From Neurospora tetraspora (taxonomy: Eukaryota; Ascomycota; Sordariomycetes; Sordariales; Sordariaceae), in NCBI RefSeq assembly GCF_033439725.1, contig NW_026944391.1, positions 1,488,001 through 1,552,000 of the forward strand: DNA of 64,000 nucleotides, in the 5' to 3' direction. Made by a program: the position numbers and the translations under genes. Positions 54,551 to 64,000 of the stretch are shown in pieces. Below the pieces are notes generated by a model. That model saw nothing but the letters and a program-made list of their open reading frames with translations, was not told the origin of the DNA and did not search any database. Numbering within the stretch: position 1 is the first letter of the stretch; each line of letters begins with the position of its first letter.

Positions 54551-55908
54551 TCAAACCGCCGACACTTTTCCACGCTTTGAACTCTTCTCCTTGGACTGGT
54601 GCAGGTCACTCCATGCCCTCCCCAACCTGTCACTCCTCTTCCTCTCATAATCCCTCGTTCTTACAATGTTCCAGACTAAAATAACAACCAAATACACAAA
54701 CAACAAGGCAAACGAGGCAATCGGACCCAGCATGGAGAAGATGGCAAATCCATAACTCGCCCTCTGCAACGGTGGGTTCTGATCCCCTGAGCCCATATCA
54801 GTCCCTAATGCCACCTGCATTGCCGACAACACTACCACGATCCACGCCGTCCCGCCGATAATCCAGCTCGAATTGTTCACCACAAAGTCCCCGGACGACG
54901 TCCACAACGGCATGAATCCGAGCGACAGCGGCTTGCTGACAAGGTAGATCATGTCGAGCCGGTGGAGACGAAGTTCGCCATAGATGAAGCGGATTGCGAT
55001 ATCGTCATGGACCGGATGGTAGCGGGACTTTGGGGAGAGGAACTCGTGAACAAACAAGCGCCACTGCGGCCACCTGATCTCCTTTGGGACCAGACCCTTC
55101 TCCTGCGCCGTCTCCAAATCGCTTTCGCGCTGGATCAACGCTACGTACGAGAACAGCAGCCCCAACGCTGCCTGTCGGGCTTCGCACCGTTTGCACAGTA
55201 GTTCGGAACTATCCTTCTTGCTTGCAACCTCTTGCTCGGTATTCAACAGCATCATCTTGTCCCTGTCACTGTGGTCACCCCCGGCCCCTTCAGTCCCTTC
55301 CCAGCCGCCACCGACCCGCTTCCTTTGCCCTCCCTGACAATTTCCTTCGCCACGACACCCCAACTCGTCGTCCCAGAACTTCTTGCACAACAAAAACTTG
55401 GCTAAAGGCTTCAAGTAGACCTTGCCCCTTCCCCAAACCAGGTGGAGTTCTATTTTCTCACTCACCACCACTTCTCTCCCTAGCGTAATCTGGGTTTGCA
55501 AGGAGCGAGGAGGAACGGGGCGGCCAGCTAACCAGAGCCGATGCTTGATTGCATGCACTTTGGAGAGATCAAACTCGGTGGCAAGAAAAGACGCAAAGTC
55601 GAAGCTTGGAGGTCCTGTAGTGGATAGGCTAGGGCGAGTGGAAGCGGGAGGACCGTGGTAGAGGGAGTGCAAGTCGTCACCGCACCGACCATGGGCAGGA
55701 AAAAGGTCATTGTACGCATCCGGAGAGCCCGTCTCTGGGAAGAGGGAGCTCTTGAAGGGTGCATGGCTTTGCTTGAACAGCGGCTGACCGGAGTCCTAGG
55801 GGTTTCCCGTCAGTCAAGTTCCATCTGAAGGGAGAAAGGGGAAAGCCAACGCACTTGTTCAGACGCCACGTGCATAGGCACCTCAGGGGTTATAGGGTTT
55901 CCGTCCAT
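54551..55908 (-). CDS. DUF6601-like fungal membrane protein, 432 aa
   Basis: Exon 1 is 55908-55855 (MDGNPITPEVPMHVASEQ) and exon 2 is 55795-54551; the 59-nt intron has GTGCGT, CTGAC and CCTAG and joins in phase 0 to DSGQPLFKQ. The open frame has no ATG of its own, so the upstream exon is needed. Core blocks are KHRLWLAGRPVPPRSLQ, LHLVWGRGKVYLKPL, RFIYGELRLHRLDMIY and LSAMQVALG, followed by two C-terminal helices (GTAWIVVVLSAMQVAL, FSMLGPIASFALLFVYLVVI). From memory this arrangement is that of the ascomycete DUF6601 family, of unknown function. A Cys-rich, Gly-rich loop (CRGEGNCQGGQRKR) is an insertion of low complexity. Confidence 0.75.
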
Positions 55909-57137
55909 TGTGTCAAATGCGATGGGTTCACGACAAAGGACAGAGACAAGTGACAGCGAGGATGGTGAGTTTCTCCAGACCATCGGTCCAGACTTGTTTC
56001 ACTGACCCCACGAGACTCTCAGGTGCCTCTACTCAGGTTTTTTTTTTTTTTTTTTGTTTCTCAAGCTCACCTCCTCGAGGTTGAGAGACGACAAGTCTCA
56101 CGCGCGGCAACCCGAACTCTTCAAATCGGTGCCTGGAGCTGAAGACCCCATTTCAGTCTAGGTCTTCCCGCTGCCGATCCCCACAACCACGCCCCGAACA
56201 ATCATTATTTTCGGGGCTGATAGCGTTACATCCAGCGACCCTCCTCCTGCAAGCCACCTTGTCAGGGCGGCATTTTGTCATCATCTTCATCACGCGCCGC
56301 GACCCGTCGCAGCCTTATCGACTTCTCTGGGACCGCGATCGCTGATTGAACCGATTCTGGGTGGCTTAGCCCTGAAAGGGTTACTGCTGACGACCTAGGG
56401 CAAGTAAAATGCGGGGGTGGGATAGCTGTGCTTACTCCCTGTAGAATGGTGACAACCGTTTATGACTCCTTTCGCCTCTTTTTCTCCCCCGTCTCAAGAG
56501 TTTAGGTGTCCGAGAATGAAAACGTCTCATGAGGTAGGTAAGGAGGGAAGCATGCTCTGATTTGCGTTTGCCCCTCGACTGGGCATAGATCAAGATTGCT
56601 TCCCAGGATCGGAACCTTGCATGACATGCTGAAGAAGCGATCCCCAAGTGAAGGAGGCTTGCTAACCGGATATAAGGGTGTATTGGGATTCCCTCTGGTT
56701 CGTCCGCGCCACCGAGGTACGCAACCCCGAACGTCTTAGGACCCTTGGATCGATTTCGCTCACAATGCCAACCGGTTGCTTGTCACAGTTCCTGTATCGT
56801 CTTGACTCATCTCAGTCGGACATAGACACGAATGGGAGTCACGGTCTCGAGATGAGTGACCTCCGACAGCTTGCCTAAGCGCTGCAACGAAAAACTTCGA
56901 GGCCAGTCACGGCGACCATCCCGCTGAAAACAGAAAGAACCGCAGGAGCGGCATTGGGCGGTGCAAATGCGTGCCCAAGGAGGGTGTCACAATGCCTTTC
57001 GGCTGACGGTCAATGGAAAGGTGTAAAAATGCTCACCTTCCCAACCCATGTCAGGACATTTTGCTTCATCACAAGCAACATTTTTCTTCCATACCTATCC
57101 TTTGCATCCCAAACACGCAACCAATAAAACTCTCAAG
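55909..57137. other. Divergent intergenic region with poly-T tract
   Basis: It separates the DUF6601-like gene (minus) from the HET gene (plus). A run of about 18 T lies at 56038-56055. No gene supported. Confidence 0.45.
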
Positions 57138-59746
57138 ATGCCACCAGTATCGATATCCCTCCCCTCACACGTCGCACAGCCGTCCCCCAAGACATGCTCG
57201 GTCACCGTTACAAGCATTCCCTTAACATCACCGTCGAACACGGAACCCAATCTCTGCTCCTTTTGCTCCCTGATCGACTTCTCTTTGCTTCGTTACCCCA
57301 CAACTACCGATCTCCTCTCTCTCAACGACGGCAACCCAGCACCCCAAGACCTCAGTCCCTTCAAGCGCAACCCATATGCCAAAGTCGAGCCAACATGGTC
57401 TCTGGGCCTACTTTCCCGCATCCACAAATCTTCCTCGTCCTGCGATCTCTGCCACGCCATACGTACCGTCCTAGACCAACAGCCGCACGTCCGCGCCACC
57501 CTCACCAATATGGGCGTAAAGGATCCATTGGTCTTGGGCACGGTAGCCCTTTGTGGGAGATTGTCGGCGCCAGAGGGGGCCTCGTGGTTGGAGCACGATG
57601 ACAAGTATGGTGGGCTGAAGGAAAGGGATTGCTTCTTCCTCAGACGGTTGGGACTGCTGTTTCGGCCGGCCGACAAAGACGAGGATGTGAATGTGCCGGG
57701 TATGGCCAAGAAGATAGAAAGCTGGTTTTCTGTGATGGATAGCTTCCAGACTATGAACACTGCTATTCCAAGGGGTTTTGAGGTTGGAGCTGAAGACAGA
57801 AAAGGGGTGCTGATGGGAGACGAGGAGAACCCAGAGACAGTATGGTTTGCAGGACGGAAGAGACCAGAGATGATTGACATCGGCTTGATCAAACAATGGC
57901 TCGGGGAGTGCTTGGAGAAACACAAGGACATCTGTGGGATTAGTGAGGAGGTGGATGAGGATGATGATCCAGATTTGGTGGAACAGATGAGGCGTTTGAG
58001 GTGAGTGTACTCGCTTTCAGTGTTTGGGGGACGTGGACTGACATACACAGCAAACCAATTCCCCTCTTCCGCCTCATCGACGTCCACAAAAAGTGCATCG
58101 TCACCAAGTACAACCTCTACGACGTCGACATGTCCGCCCTCAAGTTTGCTTCACTCAGCTACGTCTGGGGTGTCACTCCACAGAAACTTGTCCTTCTTAT
58201 CGAGAACGAGTATGAGCTCCAACGGCCCAACTCTCTCGTTGGCAAAGTCTCCAAGACCATCTCCGACGCCATTCACTTGACCGAACAACTCGGGCTCAAA
58301 TACCTCTGGGTCGACGCCCTCTGCATCATCCAGAACTCCGACGATGACAAGGTCATGCAACTGGGCAACATCGCCAATGTGTACGCCCACTCTTTGTTCA
58401 CCATTATTGCGGCGGCAGGGGACGACTCCAACTTTGGTCTTCCCGGCATCCGTACCCCCCGTGATGCAGTCCAAGAGGTAGTCCCCGTCATCCCGCCATC
58501 AGACACCAACCCTGGAATGTCCCTCATCACTGCTCTCTCCCCTACCCACCAATCCCATGAACATCCAACCCGCAAGGCCATCTGGGCCTCTCGCGGGTGG
58601 ACACTTCAAGAACGGGCCCTCTCCCGACGTGCCATTTTCATCATGAAGAACCACGTCCTCTGGTCCTGTTCCCGCTCTCACTACTCGGAGGAATCCTGCT
58701 GCGAGACCGATACCCTCGGCACCCTAGCGTGGTTCGGCCTGCAAGAGTCTGACCCCATTCTCAACTCCTCCGAACGAACATGGTACACCGAAGACGTCCC
58801 TGAAGAGCAAGTCTGGTACAAGTTCCAACGCTTGGTGCAAGACTACTCCGGTCGCAATCTGAAGTTCCAAGGCGATGCCCTCGATGCTTTCAGTGCAGTG
58901 GTGGAACAAGTCCGCAGAATGACTGGAGAGAACTTCCTCTGGGGCATGCCTAGCGGGCGATTCGAGCTTTGTCTCTGCTGGGAGCCTTATCGGCGAGGTC
59001 TCAAAAGGAGAGAGGAACTGAGCACGCTGGAGATGACCAGTTTCAAGCGGCATGTTCCCTTCCCAAGTTGGTCGTGGCTGGGATGGTCCGGAGCCATCTT
59101 CCTGAAAGTGCAGGACCGCGAGCTAGAAGTCGGCCTCAACCCAAAGGTGGTCTGTTTCGTTCTGCGCAACCACCCACTGCGCGTGTTCCCGGTCCGAAGA
59201 ATCTCAGTCGACAATGACCCCGAACGGGCCAACTCGTGGGCCATTCCCAACGTCACCGACAGCAAGTACTCGGTTACCCTAGACGACATCTACGATAACC
59301 TCCCCTCCATGACCCCCGAAGTGCTGCTTGATACACCAGATGACCAGCTCATCTTCTTCTGGACCGAGTCAGCGCGCTTCAAACTGTCCGAGCTCAAAGT
59401 GCAGGGACCGTCTATCTTGCAGGAGAACCCGTTGCAGGTGAAGGAGTATACCAAGTACTATCGAGAGATTCTAGACGACGATGGACAAGTGGTGGGGAGG
59501 ACGCATCCTTGCGATCCGACAGCCCAGGAAATTGGAGTGGATGAGAAAGGTGACGGAAAATGCGAGTTCATCCGCATTGCGAACAATTATCTTCCGTTCT
59601 GCGACCCGGAAAAGTTGGTGATGCAGTTACGGAGGGGTACAGGGAAGTACAACAAGGACGTGAGATATCGTGTCAATGTGGCGGAGATCAAGAAGGAGGC
59701 GTGGAAGCAGGTTTATGAGAAGAGAGTATTAGTTGCATTGGGTTGA
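57138..59746 (+). CDS. HET-domain protein, 852 aa
   Basis: Exons 57138-58000 and 58051-59746 flank a 50-nt intron (GTGAGT, CTGAC, ACAG). I chose the ATG at 57138 (CTCAAGATGCC); an in-frame ATG at 57048 is possible. The N-terminal part has CSFC and CDLC pairs common in HET proteins. The HET domain begins at about residue 320: FASLSYVWG, LKYLWVDALCIIQ (about 374), NVYAHSLFTIIAA and SRGWTLQERALSRR (about 468). HET domains trigger vegetative incompatibility or related cell death in filamentous ascomycetes; most paralogues have no assigned role. No NACHT/WD40 partner is fused here, and it looks intact. Confidence 0.9.
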
Positions 59747-61084
59747 GAGGGAAGGTCCGTTGACGGGATGACATTTCCTGGGACCTTTGGCTCCGTTGGG
59801 TTGCTTTCGGGTGCCTGCAGGCAGTGTTTTTGGCTTTCTGTTCGATGATGTGTTGCAATGAATGCTTTTTTCCCAGTTGTTTGCACGTTCCATTCTTTGC
59901 ACCTGCTTCGCTCCCACTGGGTTCCAGGCAATGTCTTTTGTTTCCACCCGGCTCCAACTACCGATATCTTCCATGATCCAAGCCATCGGGTCTGTGGGGT
60001 TACCAAGGGTTCCATGCAAACCTAAACAGCCGTCCCAAAAAGCAACGAGTGAGCATCCAGAGAAATGTCGGAGATGTCGGAAATCAGGTTCTATGGGGGA
60101 CGTGGGATGCGCTACAAAGAAGTCTTATCACTTTTTGGGATCGAGAATCTCGGCCATCTTGGCAAATTCAGCCAGCGGGATCCAGCGGGATCCAGCGGGA
60201 TACAAATCGGTATCTGGCAACGCCACATTCAGAGCCCTGCAGATCGGGTTGATCAGACAAGATAAGAAAGCTCGAATTCACATAAGTCATGCGTTTTGAT
60301 TGGTCAGTTTTGGTCTCTATCAACGTTGCAACCATTTGATAGTTCCCCGGAAGAAGCACGAGGGGAACCAATAGCGTTAACGCTCGGCAACGCTTACCAC
60401 CCTTTTAAGGCTTGACGGAAGCGGCGAACTGATAAGATCCAGAGGTGTAACTAAAGCTTATCTCGATGTCAGCAACGAACGGAAACCCCCGTGAAGGACT
60501 CGAACCCCATGAAATCCCCGAAGCGATTGGAACTGTCATTTTGACATTGGCGTCATGGATGGGGTAAAAACACACAAACACATGGCTGAAGTGGGGAAGC
60601 CAACGGTTCGAAGAGCCGATCGAGACCCAAAAAGACCAAAGACGACCAAAAAGAGCAACGACATCGGAGGAGTTCGGGGTGCCCTACACTGGTTGCTGAT
60701 AAGGCATGTGCGTGCTACCTTTCTGTCGCCATTCCTCGCAGCGATAACATTTTCGACAGCCTTTGGTATGCCGCTGAGAGGAGAAAATAATGGGAATTAC
60801 GTCCACACTGACTTGATGTTACAGCCCGCAACCGGAACGGGGGACCGGGGTAGCTTCCACGGTACCAGACTCCGCGGTGGTGGTTGTCACACAAGATCTT
60901 ATCGGACATTGGATATCACACTCTGATAACCACCGCGTTGGATCATATCGGCATGTCATTGGTTTCGTGGGATACAAGTTATATATCTCAGCCGCATCCC
61001 GACATCATGGCTCGAGTCTGTCCAGTGTCTCAAGCTTCAAAGCCCATACCTCTGTCCAACAAAGTCCCCTAAACACCATCCACA
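59747..61084. other. Intergenic region upstream of the urea permease
   Basis: No gene supported. It contains three tandem copies of CCAGCGGGAT (about 60174-60203) and the GATA cluster listed separately. Confidence 0.5.
60124..60930. promoter_or_regulatory. GATA-site cluster, probable NIT2/AreA control region
   Basis: GATAAG occurs at 60261, 60431 and 60698 (plus) and as CTTATC at 60124, 60457 and 60898 (minus); GATAAC occurs at 60743 and 60925. GATA factors of the NIT2/AreA type activate nitrogen-source permeases and are known to use paired GATA sites. The two nearest the gene are 160-190 nt before the ATG. Confidence 0.6.
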
Positions 61085-63297
61085 ATGGCGGGAGAAACAG
61101 CCCCGGCTCTGAACCAAGGAGTCGGCTATGGCATCGTCATTGGGCTGGGAGCATTGTTTGCTCTTGGTGAGTACCTCCTCCATCACTCTAACCCATGAAC
61201 ATCACTGACATCCGCGTCTGCCAGGTATGATCCTCGTCACCTTCATCCTCAAACGCTACAACCGCGAGCTCCAAACATCAGAAATGTTCAACACCGCCGG
61301 CCGCACCGTCAAGTCCGGTCTCGTTGGTTCCGCCGTCGTCTCCTCGTGGACCTGGGCCGCCACCCTCCTCCAGTCCTCCGGTGTCTGCTACCGATATGGC
61401 GTCTCCGGTCCTCTGTGGTACGCTTCCGGTGCCACCGTACAAATCCTCCTCTTCGCGACCCTCGCCATCGAACTCAAACGCCGTGCTCCCAACGCGCATA
61501 CCTACCTCGAAGTCATCCGCGCCCGCTTCGGCACTCTGCCACATATGGTCTTCATGATCTTCGGCTTGATGACCAACATCTTGGTTTCCCTGATGTTGAT
61601 CGTCGGTGGAAGCGCCACCATCAACGCCTTGACGGGGATGCACACCATCGCAGCCATCTACCTCCTTCCCGTCGGCGTGGTAGCCTACACCTTGGTCGGC
61701 GGTCTCAAGGCCACTATCTTAACTGACTGGATCCACACCTTCGTCCTCTTGATCATCATCATCGTATTTTCCCTCACCGCTTACGCCTCCTCCGACGTCC
61801 TCGGCTCGCCCAGCGCCGTCTACGACCTCCTCGTCAAAGCAGCCGCCGCCCACCCCGTCGAAGGCAACCACGAAGGCTCCTACCTCACCATGCGCTCCCG
61901 CGAAGGCGCCATCTTCTTCGTCATCAACATCGTCGGCAACTTCGGCACCGTCTTCCTCGACAACGGGTACTACAACAAGGCCATTGCCGCATCACCCGTG
62001 CATGCTTTGCCGGGTTACATCCTCGGTGGGCTGTGCTGGTTCGCTATCCCGTGGCTTACCGCTACCACTATGGGCTTGTCCGGTCTAGCTCTCGAAAATC
62101 ACCCCAGTTTCCCTACCTACCCAAACCGTATGTCAGATGCAGACGTCTCAGCTGGTCTGGTCCTTCCCTACGCGGCGGTGGCTTTGCTAGGAAAGGGCGG
62201 AGCGGCTGCTACGCTTCTGATCGTCTTCATGGCTGTCACGTCCGCTACTTCCTCGCAGCTCGTTGCCGTCTCTTCCATCGTCGTCTATGATCTCTACAGG
62301 ACGTACATCAAGCCCGAAGCCTCCGGCAAGCGGCTGATTTACATGAGCCACGTTGCTGTCTGCGCTTATGCCCTATTCATCGCTAGCTTTTCTGTCGGAC
62401 TCTGGTACGCCGGTATCAGCATGGGATATCTGTACGTGATGATGGGCGTCATTATCAGCAGTGCAGTCCTGCCCGCCGCATTGGCATTAACCTGGTCCGG
62501 TCTGAACAAATGGGCTGCTGCCCTCTCCCCCGTCTTGGGACTCTGCGTGGCGCTGGTGGCATGGTTGGTCACGGCCAAGCATGAGTGTGGTGAGATGAGC
62601 GTTGAGTGCACGGGAAGTAACATGCCGATGTTGGCGGGCAATGTGGCTGCTTTGTTGAGTCCGGTTGTTTTCATCCCCGTGTTGACTTTGATCTTCGGCA
62701 AGGCGAATTATGACTGGAAGAGCATGATGGCTATTAGCAGAGGCGATGATCACGATGTTGCGGGCGAGGCGGGCGTGGATTTGGAGGAGGTTCTGGGGGG
62801 TAGAGAGGAAAGTGAGAGAGAGATGGAGGAGGAGCAGAAGAAGTTGAGGAGGGCGAGTAAGATTTCGAAGAGTATGACTGCTGTTTTGGTTAGTCCCCCT
62901 CCCCCATACCCAGCCCCTTTCCTTCCGTAATTGTGTCACTAATGGACAACAGACCCTCGCCCTCCTAATCCTCTGGCCCATGCCCCTCTACGGCACCGGC
63001 TACATCTTCTCCAAGCCCTTCTTCACCGGCTGGGTCGTCGTCGGCATCATCTGGATCTTCTGCTCCTTCATCGGCGTCGGTCTGTTCCCCGTCTACGAGG
63101 GACGGGAGACGCTGATCAGGACGTGCAAGTACATCTGGTGGGATATTACGGGCAAGAAGGGCGTCAAGGCAATTCATGCTGAGCAGGCGGCGCATGCTGG
63201 GGAGGTGGTGGTTACCGAGGGGATGACGCCGGGGGATCAGACGCCGACGGAGGAGAAGAGCTTGAAGGAGAAGGGGGAGAAGGTTGCTTCTTCGTGA
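61085..63297 (+). CDS. dur3: Urea/H+ or Na+ symporter, DUR3-type SSS permease, 696 aa
   Basis: Exons 61085-61166, 61225-62888 and 62953-63297 give 697 codons; introns have GTGAGT/GTTAGT donors and CCAG/ACAG ends. Start MAGETAPALNQGVGYGIVIG is followed by about 15 helices of the sodium:solute symporter family. DUR3 hallmarks are FNTAGRTVKSGLVGSAVVSS, SWTWAATLLQSSG, GGLKATILTDW, NFGTVFLDNGYYNKAIAA and FMAVTSATSSQLVAVSS. It would import urea (and in some fungi polyamines) at the plasma membrane. The loop before the last intron is acidic (REESEREMEEEQKK). Upstream GATA sites fit nitrogen-repression control. Yeast Dur3 is 735 aa. Confidence 0.93.
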
Positions 63298-63654
63298 GAG
63301 GTTGACTCTGAGAGGAGAGAGGAGAGAAGGGTGTCGGGTGGTACAGTAGTGGAATGTGAAGGATACAAGGAGTGATGCGGTTATGAGTGATGACATCAAA
63401 TGTTGTTTGTTTTGAGGCTGAAGAGTAAGAGGCCAGAGGGATGATGATGCTTTGTTTGGAGATACCCTTGGTTTGTTAATGATAACTTGTGACCAATCCA
63501 TTCCTTGCTTTTGGCCCAGACGGGTCATCTGGGGCAGACACTTTATCTTGGGGCAGAATCCCCTATCTTGGCCAGACGCCGTCCATGTTTTTCTGCTATG
63601 GTATGAACCTCGATGCTTAGAAATACTGCAGTGCTGCTGTGGGGGAACCCTGAG
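63298..63654. other. 3' flank of the urea permease gene
   Basis: Probable 3' UTR and spacer; no gene seen. Confidence 0.4.
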
Positions 63655-63662
63655 GTTCCAAT

Positions 63663-63932
63663 CAGCGTGGCACACGAGGCAAGTAATACCAAGGCAAGGC
63701 AAGCAAGAGGTCTAGTAGGGCAAATCAAGTAAGGGTAAATTTAACGCAAGGCAAGGCAAGTAAGGGGGTTGCTTGCCTTGTTTACTTGCATATATACATG
63801 CCCTCCTTTTCAGGCAAGTAAGCAAGGCAAGTCAAATAACAGGTTGACACAAGTCAAAAATGGCCTCATCCTAACAAGGCAAGGCAAGTAAGGGGTTCTT
63901 ACTTGCCTTGACTTGCCTTGTGTGCCACCCTG
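63663..63932. mobile_element. 270-bp hAT-type MITE
   Basis: Ends are CAGCGTGGCACAC on the left and, read inward from the right, CAGGGTGGCACAC (12 of 13 match), flanked by the perfect 8-bp duplication GTTCCAAT (63655-63662 and 63933-63940). CAGGG-type ends with 8-bp duplications define the hAT superfamily. The interior has no coding capacity and is packed with AAGGCAAG/CTTGCCTT units in both orientations, so much of it can fold back. It depends on a transposase elsewhere. Confidence 0.85.
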
Positions 63933-64000
63933 GTTCCAATGCCGAGACACAATCTTTACCGCTCCGCAGTACGATCTACAGTTTACCCCAGGTTTGATTG

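Overview
The window looks like a chromosome segment of a filamentous ascomycete, most likely a Sordariomycete close to Neurospora/Sordaria. Protein genes carry short introns (44-66 nt) with GTAAGT/GTATGT-type donors, CTAAC or CTGAC branch sites close to the acceptor, and YAG ends. Both tRNA genes have introns. A 4.4 kb repeat island has lost almost all CpA/TpG while keeping CpG, the footprint of repeat-induced point mutation (RIP). The species is inference; no marker gene settles it.

Layout. 0.4-4.9 kb: RIP-ruined repeats, a Mutator-like (MULE) DNA transposon and a small LTR-element fossil with a perfect 5-bp target duplication. 5-12 kb: poorly conserved genes (two possible membrane proteins, an acidic triple-repeat protein, two TATA-box orphans) and a roughly 400-bp foldback. 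12-24 kb: a small coiled-coil protein gene diverging from an RNPS1-like SR/RRM splicing factor, then a tRNA-Glu and a long eEF3-like ABC-F ATPase of the New1/Elf1 type. 28.8-37.3 kb: two cell-surface sugar enzymes, a membrane-anchored GH16 glucanase-like protein and a family-2 glycosyltransferase. 38.5 kb: tRNA-Gly. 39.3-48.8 kb: an accessory block with three minus-strand paralogues of an unrecognised Cys/His-rich family, one split by a single in-frame TAG, plus a 599-bp TIR element with 8-bp target duplication, decayed coding fragments and a pair of unresolved convergent genes. 50-56 kb: MFS transporter, formyltetrahydrofolate deformylase and a DUF6601-like membrane protein, all on the minus strand. 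57-63.3 kb: a HET-domain protein and a DUR3-type urea permease with many GATA sites upstream. 63.7-63.9 kb: a 270-bp hAT-type MITE with CAGGG-like ends.

How parts fit. Housekeeping functions (mRNA processing, ribosome function, one-carbon metabolism, nitrogen uptake, wall polysaccharides) sit in conserved spliced genes; the orphan, repeat-rich and mobile sequence concentrates at 0-12 kb and 39-49 kb. The most novel items are the MCHKKT paralogue family, the foldback next to an orphan gene, the two non-autonomous TIR elements and the mirror-image RIP pattern in the LTR pair. Several long intergenic stretches hold no gene I can support.
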